DNA of 64,000 nucleotides from Heterobilharzia americana (taxonomy: Eukaryota > Platyhelminthes > Trematoda > Strigeidida > Schistosomatidae). The stretch is taken from NCBI GenBank assembly GCA_944470555.2, contig OX104130.1:56391491-56455490 (forward strand), written 5' to 3'. The position numbers and the translations under genes are program-made. This document shows positions 1 through 12,629 of this stretch, piece by piece. The notes below the pieces were generated by a model. That model was not told where the DNA came from and ran no database searches. It was given only the letters and a program-made list of their open reading frames with translations. Positions within the stretch are counted from its first letter, which is position 1; the number at the start of each line of letters is the position of its first letter.

Positions 1-80
1 CATATTGGAGCCTTCAATGTCCGCACCCTCCGTCAAATTGGCCAACAGGCTTCGTTGGCAAAGACTCTAGCAACTCGGGC

Positions 81-1124
81 ATGGATGTGTGCTGTGTTTG
101 TGAGACACGCATACAGGACCCAAGTGTGGTTATTCACCTGACCTCTCCTGACCAATCTGGTGAATCTGCAAAATTCACCCTTCGAGTTTCTGGAGATTCG
201 ATAGCTAGCTCTCGTGGTCTTGCAGGTGTAGGTATAGCATTAAGCACCAGGGCAGAAAACTCACTACTAGACTGGATCCCAGTTGATAGTCGCCTCTGCG
301 CTATGAGGCTGAACGGCACAGTGAGAACTAAAAGGAATAGTGAGACTCGCCGTTGTCTCTTTGTAATCTCTGCTTACGCACCCACTGACTGTAGTTCGGA
401 TGAAGTGAAGGACGAGTTCTACCATAAACTGTCTAACCTCCTCTCGAAAGCCAAACGTTCGGACGTAGTGGTTGTTGCAGGTGACCTCAACGCACAGGTG
501 GGTAGACTGAGTGAGGCAGAAAGGCACTTAGGTGGCACTTTCGGAATCCCAGCTGAACGTACAGATAACGGTGATCGCCTATTACAACTATGCTCAGATA
601 ACCGCCTATTTTTAGCCAGCACAAATTTCAGACATAAAGAAAGGCACTGTCTGACCTGGCGTCCACCGAGCTCGACTCAGCGATGGACACAGATAGACCA
701 CATTGCTATTAGTCATCGCTGGAGAGGATCGGTGGAAGACTGCCGCTCCTTCTGGAGTACGTGTTTGGACAGCGATCATGCGTTGGTCCGAGCACGTATA
801 TGCCTGCGTCTCAATGGACGTAGAAAAAATTTGGCAACAAAACCACTACGAGTTCTGCTGGACAACGAAAACACCAAAGCCGTGTTCAGTGAGAAGTTGG
901 CTAGGCAGTTATCGGAACAAAAGACTGTCACTCATCCAGAAGAAGCTTGGTGCCATCTTCAGTCTACTGTAAAAGCAGCACTGGAGACTGTAGCCGACTC
1001 CAAGATAATGGCTAAAAAGAGCCAGTGGATATCAGCAGCTTCTTCCAAACTAATGGATGCACGTGAATGCATCCCTGCAGGCTCTGAGTACAATGAAGAG
1101 CGAGCGCAACTTAAAAATAACTGA
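81..1124 (+). pseudogene. retrotransposon endonuclease domain (frameshifted)
   Basis: This is the exonuclease-endonuclease-phosphatase fold domain that nicks target DNA for retrotransposition. Visible signatures are VVVAGDLNAQVG (the catalytic GDxN motif, about residues 130-141), HLGGTFGIP, LTWRPP and SDHALVRA near residue 233 (the terminal SDH histidine motif). The Met at 81 is unlikely to be the true start, because matching sequence continues upstream in another frame (QIGQQASLAKTLATRA at about 34-82), a one-base frame change. The reading frame ends in a premature stop at 1124, while related sequence continues in a different frame to the reverse transcriptase at 1178. It is therefore one broken ORF, not a separate gene. 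Confidence 0.8.
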
Positions 1125-1177
1125 CGAAAAGTCTGCGCAACGATCGTGAACAGTGGTGGGCAGCAAAGGCTAAAGAG

Positions 1178-2152
1178 ATGGAAAAGGCAGCGGCGATCGG
1201 TAACAGTAGACAGTTATTTAGACTTATTAAGGAGACTGGGGGGAAATGGTCAACAACAGTTAGTGAGGTTATAGCGGAGAAGGACGGATCGGCGATTCAC
1301 TCGCAGGGAAGGCGACTGGGACGATGGGCAGAACACTTTGAGGAACAGTTTAACTGGCCTCCAGCCACCATTGCGCTGCCCGCTATCCAGTCGGACCCTG
1401 AATGGGACATAGAGACAGGTCCCCCAACACTAGAAGAAGTTGAGAAAGCGGTAGGTAGCCTGAAACGGGGAAGGGCAGCAGGACCAGACGGACTACCTGC
1501 TGAGGTATACAAGAATGGTGGTAGAGTTCTCTTAGTCAGGCTAACGGAAGTGTTAGCCAGTATATGGGAATCAAATACGATCCCCTCCGACTGGTCTAAG
1601 TCACTCATCATCCCAGTCTTCAAGAAAGGCGAGAAGTCCTCTTGTGATAACCACAGAGGAATCAGCCTGACAAACATAGTGTCTAAGATCCTAAGTTCTA
1701 TAATTCTCCGACGCCTGAGTGGAGCTCGGGAACAGCAAGCCCGAGAAAACCAGGCAGGCTTTAGACCTGGCCGTGGATGTATCGACCAAATATTCACACT
1801 GCGCCAGGTCCTGGAACATAGGCATGCTTACAGACGCCCGACAATAGCTGTATTTCTCGACCTGAAGGCGGCATTTGACTCCGTTGATCGAGAAGTCTTA
1901 TGGCAGTGTCTGTCACTGAAAGGCGTGCCTAGTAAGTACATCACCTTATTGAAAGCTCTCTACTCGAACACTTGTGGGCATGTTAGAGCCTATGGTGAGT
2001 TGTCCAGGGAGCTATACTCATCAAGTGGTGTCCGTCAAGGATGCCCACTATCCCCATTCTTATTTAATTTTATCATAGATATTCTTATGGAGGTTTCCCT
2101 CTCGTCACCTAATTACAAAGACGTTGACCGATCACAGGTGAATTTTCCTTAG
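1178..2152 (+). pseudogene. retrotransposon reverse transcriptase, fingers and palm (frameshifted)
   Basis: Reverse transcriptase of the same element. Motifs in order: GRAAGPDGLPAE (about residues 98-109), FKKGEKSSCDNHRGISLTN, QAGFRPGRGC, the first catalytic aspartate in LDLKAAFDSVDRE (about residue 230), and GVRQGCPLSPFLFNFIIDIL (about 286-305). The frame is lost near 2140, just before the second catalytic box, which reads YADDI at 2161-2175 in another frame. The family is well known; the break is seen directly. It lies upstream of the first visible Nup54 exon and is probably in a Nup54 intron or just upstream of the gene. Confidence 0.85.
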
Positions 2153-2995
2153 ATCTAGAATATGCAGATGACATAGTCCTGTTAGGTGAAGACGCTGACA
2201 AGATGCAGAGTCTTCTGAACACTTTGAGTGGGAATTTGAGAATGTTTGGGATGCGATTTTCACCACCCAAATGCAAATTTTTGCTCCAGGACTGGTCTTC
2301 AGCGGTACCGCGGTTAACAATAGAGAGTGAAGTGGTTGAGTGTGTTGACCACTTCACTTACCTGGGAAGTAGGATCAACCCGGTGGGTTAGTTGCCGATG
2401 AGATTTCTGCACGGATACAAAAGGCTCGATTGGCTTTTGCCAATTTGCGCCACCTATGGCGCCGCCGTGATATTCGTTTGTCTATTAAGGGTCGCGTGTA
2501 CTGCACAGCAGTCCGCTCTGTTCTACTGTATGGCTGTGAAACATGGCCATTGAAAGTGGAGATACAAAAAGGGTTCAGGTGTTTGACCACCGTTGCCTTC
2601 GTAGTATAGGACGTATTCCGTGGTGTCACCATGTGAGTAATGCAGAAGTTAGGTGTAGAGTTTTAGGGAGAAGAGGTAAGTCAGTCGACGAGGTTGTGAA
2701 CCTTCATCGACTGAGATGGTTGGGACACGTACTACGTATGCCTAGTCACCGATTGCCTCGTCACACAATGTTGGCTGAGGTGGGTTCAGGCTGGAAAAAG
2801 GCCCGAGGTGGCCAGACTAAAACATGGCACCAATGTATGAAGTCTCTGACTGTTGGTTTAAGCCATGTAGGACGATGCAGACTAGGTGGTTGGGGTCCAC
2901 GGGACAAGAGGAACCAGTGGTTGGAGACCCTAGGTGATATGGCTCAGAACCGAAGTCAGTGGCGCAGATGTATACACACATTATCCTCATCTTAA
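2153..2995 (+). pseudogene. reverse transcriptase palm/thumb and C-terminal tail of the RTE-like element
   Basis: This region continues the element after the frame change near 2140. It holds YADDI at 2161-2175, SPPKCKFLLQDW and DHFTYLGSRI, which end at a stop near 2391. The next part is readable in other frames (WRRRDIRLSIKGRV, VRSVLLYGCETWPL, then FDHRCLRSIGRIPWCHH). The final open stretch, from 2543, carries RLRWLGHVLRMPSHRLPRH and ends with a tryptophan-rich tail and a stop at 2993-2995. The tail resembles the post-RT region of RTE-like elements. The same tail recurs at 6170-6670, 8640-8880 (opposite strand), 32385-32552 and 34205-34500. Confidence 0.8.
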
Positions 2996-3195
2996 CAACG
3001 CTATACCGAATCTCACTATTTTGTCACTCCTCTTTCCTTTCTTCTCGTACTTTATATTTCTTTTGACTGCATTCACTTATCTTCATCCTTCACCTCACTA
3101 CCTTTTTACTTGATGTGCTGATATGAGGTGTGGCAACTCGGACCGTTACGCAGTAATGCCTGGTCCTATGTTGATATTGATGATGATGATGGTGC

Positions 3196-4600
3196 GTGTG
3201 CTTCATGGAAATGGTATCTTCGATGTCGTACCTGTCGTGAGAACACTAATAATTTTTTAAACTGTGTAATTCTGGGTCGCTAGAGTGAGTTTGGATCATA
3301 TTACTGACTGCTATTTGAATGAGCACTCTGTGGCTGCACTTAAATCATTGAACAACATTCGTGCTGTAATTTTCTGCGATATGGTGTGTGTTCGTAGCTG
3401 TTTATCTGTAGTTACGCCACATTGAATATGCTGTGAAGTTGTCGAAATAATTATTGCTTATACGCTTAGATTGTTATCAAACTACATTGTTTTCGAAATG
3501 CTTTATTTTATTTTTGTGTCTGTGCATACGGAGACTATTAAATGTTGTATATACACATGTTGTTTATGCAATGAATTTGCTTTTAACTCTTTCACGGACT
3601 TCAAAAATATGAGTAAAGCGTGATGGTGATGATGAGAGTGGTACTGCTTCTCATATCTTGAAGGGGTGCTTGTCTCAGTCATAGATCCCATATGTCCGCG
3701 TGTTGTTTAACCCTAAGCTTGAGTGATTAATGTACTGCTCATTATCACCTCAGCCCCGTGCTTAATCTATTCACAGGAATAATATAATGAAAGGACTCTC
3801 CACTTGGTATTTGTTTCGTTTTAGTTTTTTCTCAGTTAGATTGATTACACATGCATCGTAGAACTTGATCGACATAAACTTGTGTCCATTAAGCCATAAT
3901 AAATAGATAGATGAAGTTTAAAGATAAACAGCCATGTTTCAGTGCTACAGTGTTCGAGATGAATAGTTAAACGGAATAGTTGTACAACAACCGCATCGAT
4001 CCTCAAATCATGGTAAAGAAATCAGAGCGATTCACATGATAGATGGTGGTTCTGCGTTTTTATGACCGGTAAGCCACTCAAATCAACTGTTCAGATTCAG
4101 ATGAGGTGAATTTCTCGAGTTGCACCTTTGATCAGCTGGTCTTTAAGCGAGGAAGCTACCATCTGACGTTTAGTCCACTTTGATCTGATTAGCCTTATCT
4201 GCCAATAAATCCCCTTGCTTCATGACACTTGTCGGGAATGACACTTTATTATCTTGGTTGAGTAATCTCTTAATCGATACCACATTGTAGTAGTTGGAAG
4301 ACTGCTCAACATGGGCTGCGCAATTTATGAATAGTTTGCAAACAGACCGTTTGCTGTAGAGATGAAAACATTTAAAAAATATTTTGAGGATTCAGGTTTG
4401 ATAAAAGTGAGTGGAAGTGAGTAAAGTAGCGTCCTGACACCTGTCATGCAAAGTAATTTGGGCTTTCACGTAGCAACTGATTTGATATTTGCTGATAAAT
4501 GAAATTTAAGGTATTTTCATCAAGAATAGCAAAATAACATACAGATTTGGAATTTTCGCCACATGATACAGTTTCTTTTGTTTTCCAAACTCTCTAACAG
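3196..4600. other. no gene seen; likely Nup54 intron sequence
   Basis: AT-rich sequence with stops in all frames beyond about 60 codons. I looked for FG-repeat coding that could give the missing Nup54 N-terminus and saw none. The last 30 bases form a pyrimidine-rich tract ending in AG at 4599-4600, the acceptor of the first visible Nup54 exon. Confidence 0.6.
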
Positions 4601-5104
4601 CGCAAAGTTTTGGCTTCGGTCAAAATCTTCCTACAACTCAACAACAACAACAACAACTACAACAGCAACAGCAACAGCAACAAGTAGCGCAGCAAAATAC
4701 AGTCGATGCCTTCTTTGCTTCTTTATCCCAACCAATGCTATTTGGCGATGAACGTGATTCGATTATTGCACGGTGGAATCAACTACAAGCAATGTGGGGT
4801 ACAGGTATTGGCTACAGTGCAATGGGTATAGTAAACTATACACCGGAGAATACATTCGCTCGTCTTAAATCGATTGGATACAATGTCTTACCTACGAGTA
4901 CGGACGCAGATGGGCTTGTTTGTCTATTCATCGCTCGTCCATTTTCTGAGGTTTCAGGTCAACGTCAGGCTGTGCAGGATATTTTGTACAGACTGTTAGG
5001 CGGTCGTCCTAATTTACAACTTGTAGTCGAAGAGATACGCCCCTGTGCTGAAACTGAGGGTAGCACTGAAGTAATATTAAAGGTCATAGAACGTCTGGCT
5101 ACAG
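4601..5104 (+). CDS. NUP54: Nup54 exon: FG remnant, Gln-rich tract, start of conserved domain
   Basis: The acceptor is a T/C-rich tract ending in AACAG at 4596-4600; the donor is ACAG/GTAACT at 5104/5105. The exon enters with two bases of a codon and leaves in phase 1. It encodes QSFGFGQ, then a run of glutamines written mostly as CAA and CAG (about 4639-4695), then LFGDERDSIIARWNQLQ and the conserved MWGTGIGYSAMG block. It continues through a segment ending in VILKVIERLATG. Before the conserved part the sequence is low-complexity, as in FG nucleoporins. A longer frame starting at Met 4735 is only part of this exon; it runs into the intron after 5104. Confidence 0.92.
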
Positions 5105-6886
5105 GTAACTCTTGTTCTTTTAATCTGTTTGTTATGTCACTTTACTAGTATGTTACTTTTATTAACAAGTATCTTGGATTGGTTTTCTGCCAGGGACATC
5201 CTTTCAGCATTATGTCCTGCTAGTGATCATTTTCAACATGGCTTTACTAACCCTATTTTAGTGAATATTGTGGATGTAATCGATTTTAATGAACCGTGTG
5301 TATTTGGTTTAGAGCAGTGGTTTATCTTGGGGAAAGGGACACTTCAAAACTGTCTCACGCTACACGATTTGATTTTGAAACTCATAAATTTGTTGTTTCT
5401 AGCTCTCAAAATGATTTCATATAAGTATTTTTGTCAAGATGAAAATGATAATGGTCAGCTCTGTAAGAACAAAATTACTGTATTAATGCTTACGTACGCA
5501 AAGGGGAAACCACCAGATTAGGACACATTTTTATGGTATGAACATGTAAAGTGATATTTATTATTGATGTTAACTATTAGTAGAGCATCAAGCCAGTGTC
5601 CGCAGGGATCAACAATACAAGTCTTTTAAATCATAGCTATTTCAAATAGTCTCATCAGTGATTGTGTTAAAGTTGCTTGACAATATTTTTAGGAATTAAT
5701 TTAACACTTAGTGACCTCAAACAAGAAGATATAAGGAGCTCAACCGTGATTTGTCGTTGGCACTTTAGTTCCGAAACTTCCTCCTTAAGAACTGGATGTA
5801 CAATTCATTAACATATTCTGTCCTAATGCACCTATGTCAGATGTAATCGTTGAGATTACAGAACACTAGGGAGCACCTTGGATTTGAGCACTAATCCCAC
5901 TTACTTGGACTGTCAGATCAATGGTATTGATAAGTATGACACATACTTTGTACCATCGAAGTGCAAAGTACTTTTACGAGATTGACAGGAGTCAGTGTCT
6001 GTGGTCCACCTCGGTGGTGAACCGTTGGAAGCAGTCTGAAAATTCATGTATCTGGGTAGTGTGGGTGCTGGCAGTGGTGTGGGTGATTATATTTCTAATC
6101 GCATGTTGAAACCTGGAGTAACATGCGCCAAGCTAGGTCACCGTTAGCGCTGTCGTGATGTTAGTATGACCGTAAGGGCTCGGATTTACAAAGCTTTGAT
6201 GCGAGCGCTTCTGCTCTACGCCTTTGAAAACTGGCCTCTCTGAGCTAAGGATATGTGACGACTCTGTATCTTCGATCATCGTTGTCTCCGTAGAATTGCT
6301 CGTATCCAGTGGCAATACCACGTAAGTAATTCTGAGGTAAGACAACGTGTTTGGGCATGGTGGAGATGGTCATTCAATAAGTGGTGAAGTCATCTGGAAA
6401 CACCGGCTTCGGTGGCTTGGATATATGTTACGCATATCGTCCTAACGGCTTCCACACCGTTCATTGTTTTCTGGCCTTTGGACTGGATGGAAGAAGCAGA
6501 AGAGTGTTCAGTGTGTGACGTGGTGCCGTGGGATGAAGGATAGTTGTATCGGGTTGACATTCGTTAGTGCATCTGGACTCCGTAGAAGGGGTCCAAGAGA
6601 GATCACGCAACTCAGTGGGTTGAGACGTTATCAGATATGGCTCAGAATGGAGACCAGTAGCAGTCATGCTGTAGCTTCTTTCTATCTTCTGGTTCTAAAA
6701 AGTAATGAATGTTTTATTTTGAATATATCCTGCTTGATTGGCGTCCTATTCATTTTATTCTTATTGTTTTTCTTTTTATCGCCTTCCCTTCTCTTTGTCT
6801 TCAAAATAGTGTTATGTTATTTTATGTGGCCCATTTTTTGGCTCTGTTGTCCAACCATGTTTGTTTTTTAATAATAATAGTAGTAA

Positions 6887-6935
<49 letters not shown>

Positions 6936-9900
6936 TAACGTCATAGAGTAGGGTTGTGTTAACGGGCTTTAGTTGTTTGTCTTGGTGGGCTAGTATCGTT
7001 CATTTCCAGCTGTACGAATTCTGTACATAACATGTTTGCTAAAATACAATCATAGTGATCTGATCAATTTAACTTAAATATTCCTAATCATTATTTCGGG
7101 TTCTATATTTCATATATCATTTTGCTCTAATGGCGATTGACAATATAGTAATATAGTCCAAGAAGTAGAGTAAAACCTTCCGTAGTGTACGAGAAAACGT
7201 TTGTTTTGCACTACTGAGACTGTTGTGGTGCAAAAAATGAGGATCGGAACTACGTATTTAGGCAAACTTTTTCCACCTTCTATCTCTACTCATTGTTTTG
7301 ATTTTAAAACTTTCCAGTTTTTAAAAAAAAGTTTATTCTTGTTATTATTTCAATTTTGTTGTCGCAGAGGTTTTAAAAACAGATACTAACATATCATTCT
7401 CTTCACGACTAACAGTCGTTAGCTCATTTTTTCTTACTTATTTATGCTATCAAGATTTTGAATATTTATGTAACTCTCATTGCTATATGGTTTCCTGGTT
7501 TACAGTCTGCTAAGAATTTTATTTTCATGACTACTCTGACATTTCCACCATTAAGTGAGAACTATATTCAAGTGTGATTACAACTTTTAAGGATGATATC
7601 TTCGAAGACAAATTAGTTTGTGGAAGTCTTTCCTTTACTAGGTTAATGTATCTTTTACCAGCTAAAAATAGTGTAGAATTAGTTTAGTTACTGTTAAAAG
7701 CAATGCAATAACTATCTACAATAAGCATGGTTATTATAGTGTCATATAGTGTGCATTGCAGTGAACCTGGAAAATCCAGGAAGTGGATTCACAAATTGTC
7801 GTCTGTAATCACTACTTTTCTGTGTATAGGTACATGAAAAATCCCTGAACAAACCATTTCTAGTTTGCAACTTTTGTTCGTATTTTAATCAAATGTAATA
7901 TTTTGTTTATACGCTAGTAAGAGGTGTGTTTTTCTCTTTTTTTCTACTAAATATATGTTTCCATTCAACCATTCAGAAAGCGTTTGTTTGCTGTGTTCTT
8001 TTCTTATCCCCTTACTTAGGTCCAACGACAAATATATCCGCCAGCGAACTTGTAAAATATTTGTCAAGTCCATCGATTGCACCACAAATTCAGTCACATT
8101 TATGTGTAAACCGTCTAATTCCAGAAATATCTCCTTCTGCAGCACAGATAATTGCTTATAATGAGAATCCGCCTGCTGGGTTTGACAGACTTATATGGCA
8201 GCAGGTAAATATGAAGCATACTTGAATTTTTAGAGAGGTTTTTACTTTATTACACTTCTTTTTGATAGCTAGTGATAGCGGTAATGAGCTTATTTATACT
8301 AAACTTCCACACGGTTATCACTTATAAGTGGTTAAATATTCAGATGTAGTCACATTATTTTATTACTTGGATAAATACTTGGTGCAACATGGGGGCTAAG
8401 AAATGGATTATACAAAGTAGTAAGGCGAAATTACGAAAACACAGGAAACGAAAGAGAGAATGAAAACAAAAGCAGAAGTCTTTTATTAAAAGATCAACCT
8501 CACGAATACGTACGAAGAAGCATTCAATACTTTCCTTTTACTTTTCGGAGATTAAAGAAAGAAGAAAACTGCAGTATGATCGCTACTGATTTCAATTCTA
8601 GACCATGTTTGCCATTGTATCAAGCCATCAAGCTGCATGGTCCTCTCGAACCCCTCGCAATGAGTCAAGAGGCACCTAGAAATGTTAGTCGAACATAATT
8701 GTCATTCATCCTAGGGTACCACATCATGCAGTCACTACCTCTTTGCCTCTTCCAACTAGGATAAGCGAACAGTGAGTGGTGTGCGAGCCACCGGAACGAC
8801 ATTCTTAACACATGTCCAAGCCACCGCAGCTTGTGTCTCGAGATGACCACACTCAATAAATGACAGTCTCCACCACACACAAAAGTGCACTATCAAACAT
8901 CAGAAACTGATGTGGTCTTTCCACTGAATGTGAGCAATCCTGTGGAAACAACGGTGACTGATGAAGAAGTCATCGGACCTCCTCAGCTTGGAAGTGCCAG
9001 GTTTCACACGTGTAGGGAAAAACCGCATACCGATGCGTCATACACTCGATCTGTTACACGTAGACCGACGCTGTGACAATGTCAAAAGTAGTTCAGATTA
9101 GAATGTCACTCTGCCTCTCGAATTACGACTGGAAATCCCATCCGTCTCACCTTCGCCAGCACCCACCCAACTATCCAGGCACAGAAACTTCTTGACAACT
9201 AGCGATTCACCGCTAAGGGTGTGTGGAAGCAGGTTGCACTTCTATTGTGCAAAGCGCGTACCGCTTTTACGGATACTGATCACCAAGTGATTGAGTGTTA
9301 TTTGAGTAGCTTGCATGTTGTTGCACAGTAAGATGATATCATCTACTTACCCTAGATCGGAAAGTTCGTCCTAGTAACAGGTCTACACCACCGCCACCAT
9401 GCATTTCCTTCAGCCCCGTCTCGAGAATGTCATCGACAGCAAAGTTAAACAGGAACAGATAAGTCAAGCAACTTTATTGGTTTGAAACGACGGAGATAGG
9501 TGATTGTAATCCTGAGGTTTTAAAGTGCGTAACTTTGAAGATGTTAACAAGCTTCTCATGTACACTCCTCTTTAAGAAAAAAAATCAAGAGTACAACACT
9601 TTCAGGCTAATCGAAGGCAGCCCTAATATCGAGTAATGCAATGACCATAGGTCTGCAGCACATGTAACGGTGTTCGAACATCTGATAGAGGGTGAGAACG
9701 TGGTCAGTGCATTCACGCTCCAAACGATGCCTGGTCTTCTCTTCGTGGGTTGGTTTTTCATGTATTTTTCACAACCTGCGAAGTATGATAGCTATCAATA
9801 TTTTAGGCTTTACTGGTGTTAACGGATTGATATCCTAGTGATTACCACACACATCAAGTATACTATTTTTAAAAATGGGTACAACAATAGGTGTACTTCA

Positions 9901-12589
9901 GAGTGGTGAGACACTCAGTCTGTCATAAGTTTTCAAACAACATAACCAGTTCTCTGACTGCAGCGTCACCTTCATCCTTAAGAAGAGCCGGAAGTAAGTT
10001 GTCTGACCTGAGTGCTTTATGGCCTACTTCCTCACGGACCTTCACTGCGTTAGGGGGGTCTGTGGTAACTGACCATGGATTACAAGACCGTGAGGATAGT
10101 GTTGGTGGAGTAGTAAGGGAGCTGGACTGTTACTTAAAAATGCTCCACCCAGTGTCTCAGGTGTCTATGAAAGTTAACAATCGGCGTACCACCTGGTTCA
10201 CAAACCGTTTCACTGACAACAGGATTCTTGGTGCTTGTGACCCAGATGAACTAGAACAGCTTTCTAATATTACCAAATGCAGCTGCTGCTTCCGTCTCAT
10301 TTGCACGTCCTTACACCTAGGCCTAACGCTCCTTACGCAAATATTGTTTGGTCTGTCACGTAAGGAACACATACTGTTGTACACGTTACCTGCTGGAATA
10401 CACCAATGAGAGTCAAGAAGGTGCTAGGAGTTTGTAGAAACCTAGTGTTTATTAGCGGGACGTTCTTCAATGCTACAAGCAGCTTTACTCGCCATTTCCA
10501 TGGCGTCTTGTGAATACAACCAGCGCTCATCTATACTCTGGAAATTTGACAATTAGATTGGAATCTAGCCTGGTTCTGTATTTAGTTGTAATGCTAGGTG
10601 GAACCAGTTTGCTTGAGTCGACTAGTTTCGGATGGCGATTTTAATGACCACTGAAGCGTAAGATGAACTTAACACACACTGAAGCGCAATCATAGTTCAG
10701 ACATATGCTGCATAAGGAGCGGCGGTCCTGAATACGCTCACATCATCGCTAGTTGATTCTAATATGACCTACTTGAGCCCAGCCTTGAGTGGTGTAGGGA
10801 GGACACCAGGTAGTACAGTGGCGATGGCTGTGCTGGAAGTTTGTGCCGGCTAGAAATAAGTTATGATATGCGCAAAGCTGGAGAATACGTCCCATATTAG
10901 ATTTGTAACACAGTGATACAGTATTATTTACCTGATGACGTTTTGAGCATTAATTATTGCTCATGATCATATAAATGATTTATGCTGGAAACGGCATTGA
11001 GTAAGTAATACTGTTTCACTGTGTGTTATAAATCAAGTATACAAATATAATATGGAATTAAATCCTACCACAGTGATCAAGTTTTACACTTATAGTAATG
11101 AAGAATACGTTCTCCATCATCTTATTTGAAACCGAATAATCTGCACTAAACGTCTAAACTGCTTTCCTGTGGGGCTTTGCATTCAAGTTCCCAGCTAGCA
11201 CCTCTATATCTACCGAGTGCACTTGGTAAGGAAGTTCACTCGGTTGTCAGCTGCTTCTTACTCCAGTCGAACCTTTTAGCCTAACAGCACACTGACGACT
11301 GTTGGTGAAAGTCCAGTTGACTGGTTCAGTTTTGGCTCTAGGTGGGACAGCAGCACTAGTAAGGTCGACTGCTGGTGCCACACAGTCTCTGGATAAGCGA
11401 ACGGCATATACACTGCTTAAAATGATAGATGGGTTGGTTATTTGAATCATTACATTGGCATCTGGTACGCCGGCCTTGGTGACACGGCATACATCAATAG
11501 TGAGGCTTTCTGAAGCCTTGGCCAAGCCTTTCTGTTGTCCAATCTGCATCAAGGTTTGAACATTGAAGATGGTTAGCCTAAACGGTTCACACGGTTTCAG
11601 AATAGTTGTATTAAATATTGCAATGAAAGACAGCTTTTTGGAAGCAACTATTTGGTGACTTAATCCAATGCACTGCCGACGATTTTAGTTAGTGACAAGC
11701 AGCTGAATGAATCAAAGATGCATCTAAAATTAGACTAAAAAGTGGTAACGGAATGACAGCATAGTTGATCAGCAAAAATAACGGTAGTACAGGAATAAAA
11801 GGAACAATTGAGCAAATCATTGGTTACACTGTGGATTTTGATTCTTGCAGAAAGATTTGATAAGTTAATCTTAATGTTGATACATAAATTGTATGTAGAT
11901 TTGTGGTATTAGCTGATTACCCAAGCCGATCTAGGTGATTATTTTTAGGGTCCACTCCTGGAGGCTTTGACTTGAAGTTTAATCCACAAGGCAGAAAAGC
12001 AACGTGATGTGCTGCGTTCCTATGGTTGCCGGTAATCAAGATGGATTCAAACGCCATTCCTCCGTTTTGGATGGTCGAGCCTGTGTGCACCACTGTTTTG
12101 GAATCAGAGTTTTCCAATTCCCCTAGATTTACTTTAGGTGTACACTAATCCGATTGTATCTTCAAATGCTCGTTTTTGTCCTCTTGCTTTTATGGTCTTC
12201 CCTACCCGCTATGTTAGAACATTTTAAAAGGATGGCCGGGATTACCTCACCCTCGGCCACATTAGGGCGCTTGGGGAGCAAATCTAAAGTATCCTCTGAA
12301 AGTTGATCCATGGTTTGTATCGTCTGCTTCCAATCGCTGAATAATGATATTAGGATTATTCCATGTATTAAATGCACCTGTTGATCTGGGAGATAAACTT
12401 ACTCATGGCTTTTAAAATAAGGTGTTCATTGACTTGAATGACCCAGTACAGTACAACTGTAACTTGATATTTGAATGTAGTAAGACTGGTATTTATTTGA
12501 CAGTGCATAAAGTATGACTTACCACAAATTTTAGATCATAAAAGCGAAATAATTTATCGACAATTTTAAAATGTGTTGTTTGGGTCTCA

Positions 12590-12629
<40 letters not shown>

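Larger units (their letters stand above)
1..3195 (+). mobile_element. RTE-like non-LTR retrotransposon, long frameshifted copy
   Basis: This is an apurinic-type endonuclease plus reverse transcriptase element that moves by target-primed reverse transcription. The endonuclease region fills about 20-1120, the reverse transcriptase 1178-2390 and a conserved C-terminal tail 2390-2995. The 3' UTR ends in a short GAT-type tandem repeat at about 3168-3195, as RTE elements usually do. The coding sequence is broken by frame changes near 80, 1115, 2140, 2385 and 2570, so it cannot make a full protein. The window begins inside the endonuclease, so the 5' end is missing here. Two other copies match its ends or body (8640-11590 on the opposite strand, 16278-16340). 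Assignment to the RTE clade (SR2/SR3-like in schistosomes) rests on remembered motif similarity; another related clade is possible. Confidence 0.85.
5105..8019 (+). other. Nup54 intron with an RTE-like remnant and (TAA)n
   Basis: The intron starts with GTAACT and ends in a pyrimidine tract with TTAG at 8016-8019. Apart from the retrotransposon remnant at 5850-6932 I see no feature. The 130-codon frame at 5129-5521 has no recognisable domain and lies inside the intron. Confidence 0.75.

Noticed and set aside
4563..4751. Thr/Ala-rich 62-codon frame
   Set aside because: It is the wrong frame of the Gln-coding CAA/CAG run of Nup54.
5129..5521. 130-codon frame after the first visible Nup54 exon
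   Set aside because: It lies inside an intron supported by consistent splice phase, and the translation shows no known domain.
10937..10995. Repeat X as a hammerhead ribozyme (hairpin GAGC..GCTC followed by GAAAC in some copies)
   Set aside because: The bases before the hairpin do not give CTGATGA in any copy and the GTC would leave no stem III; the resemblance is partial.
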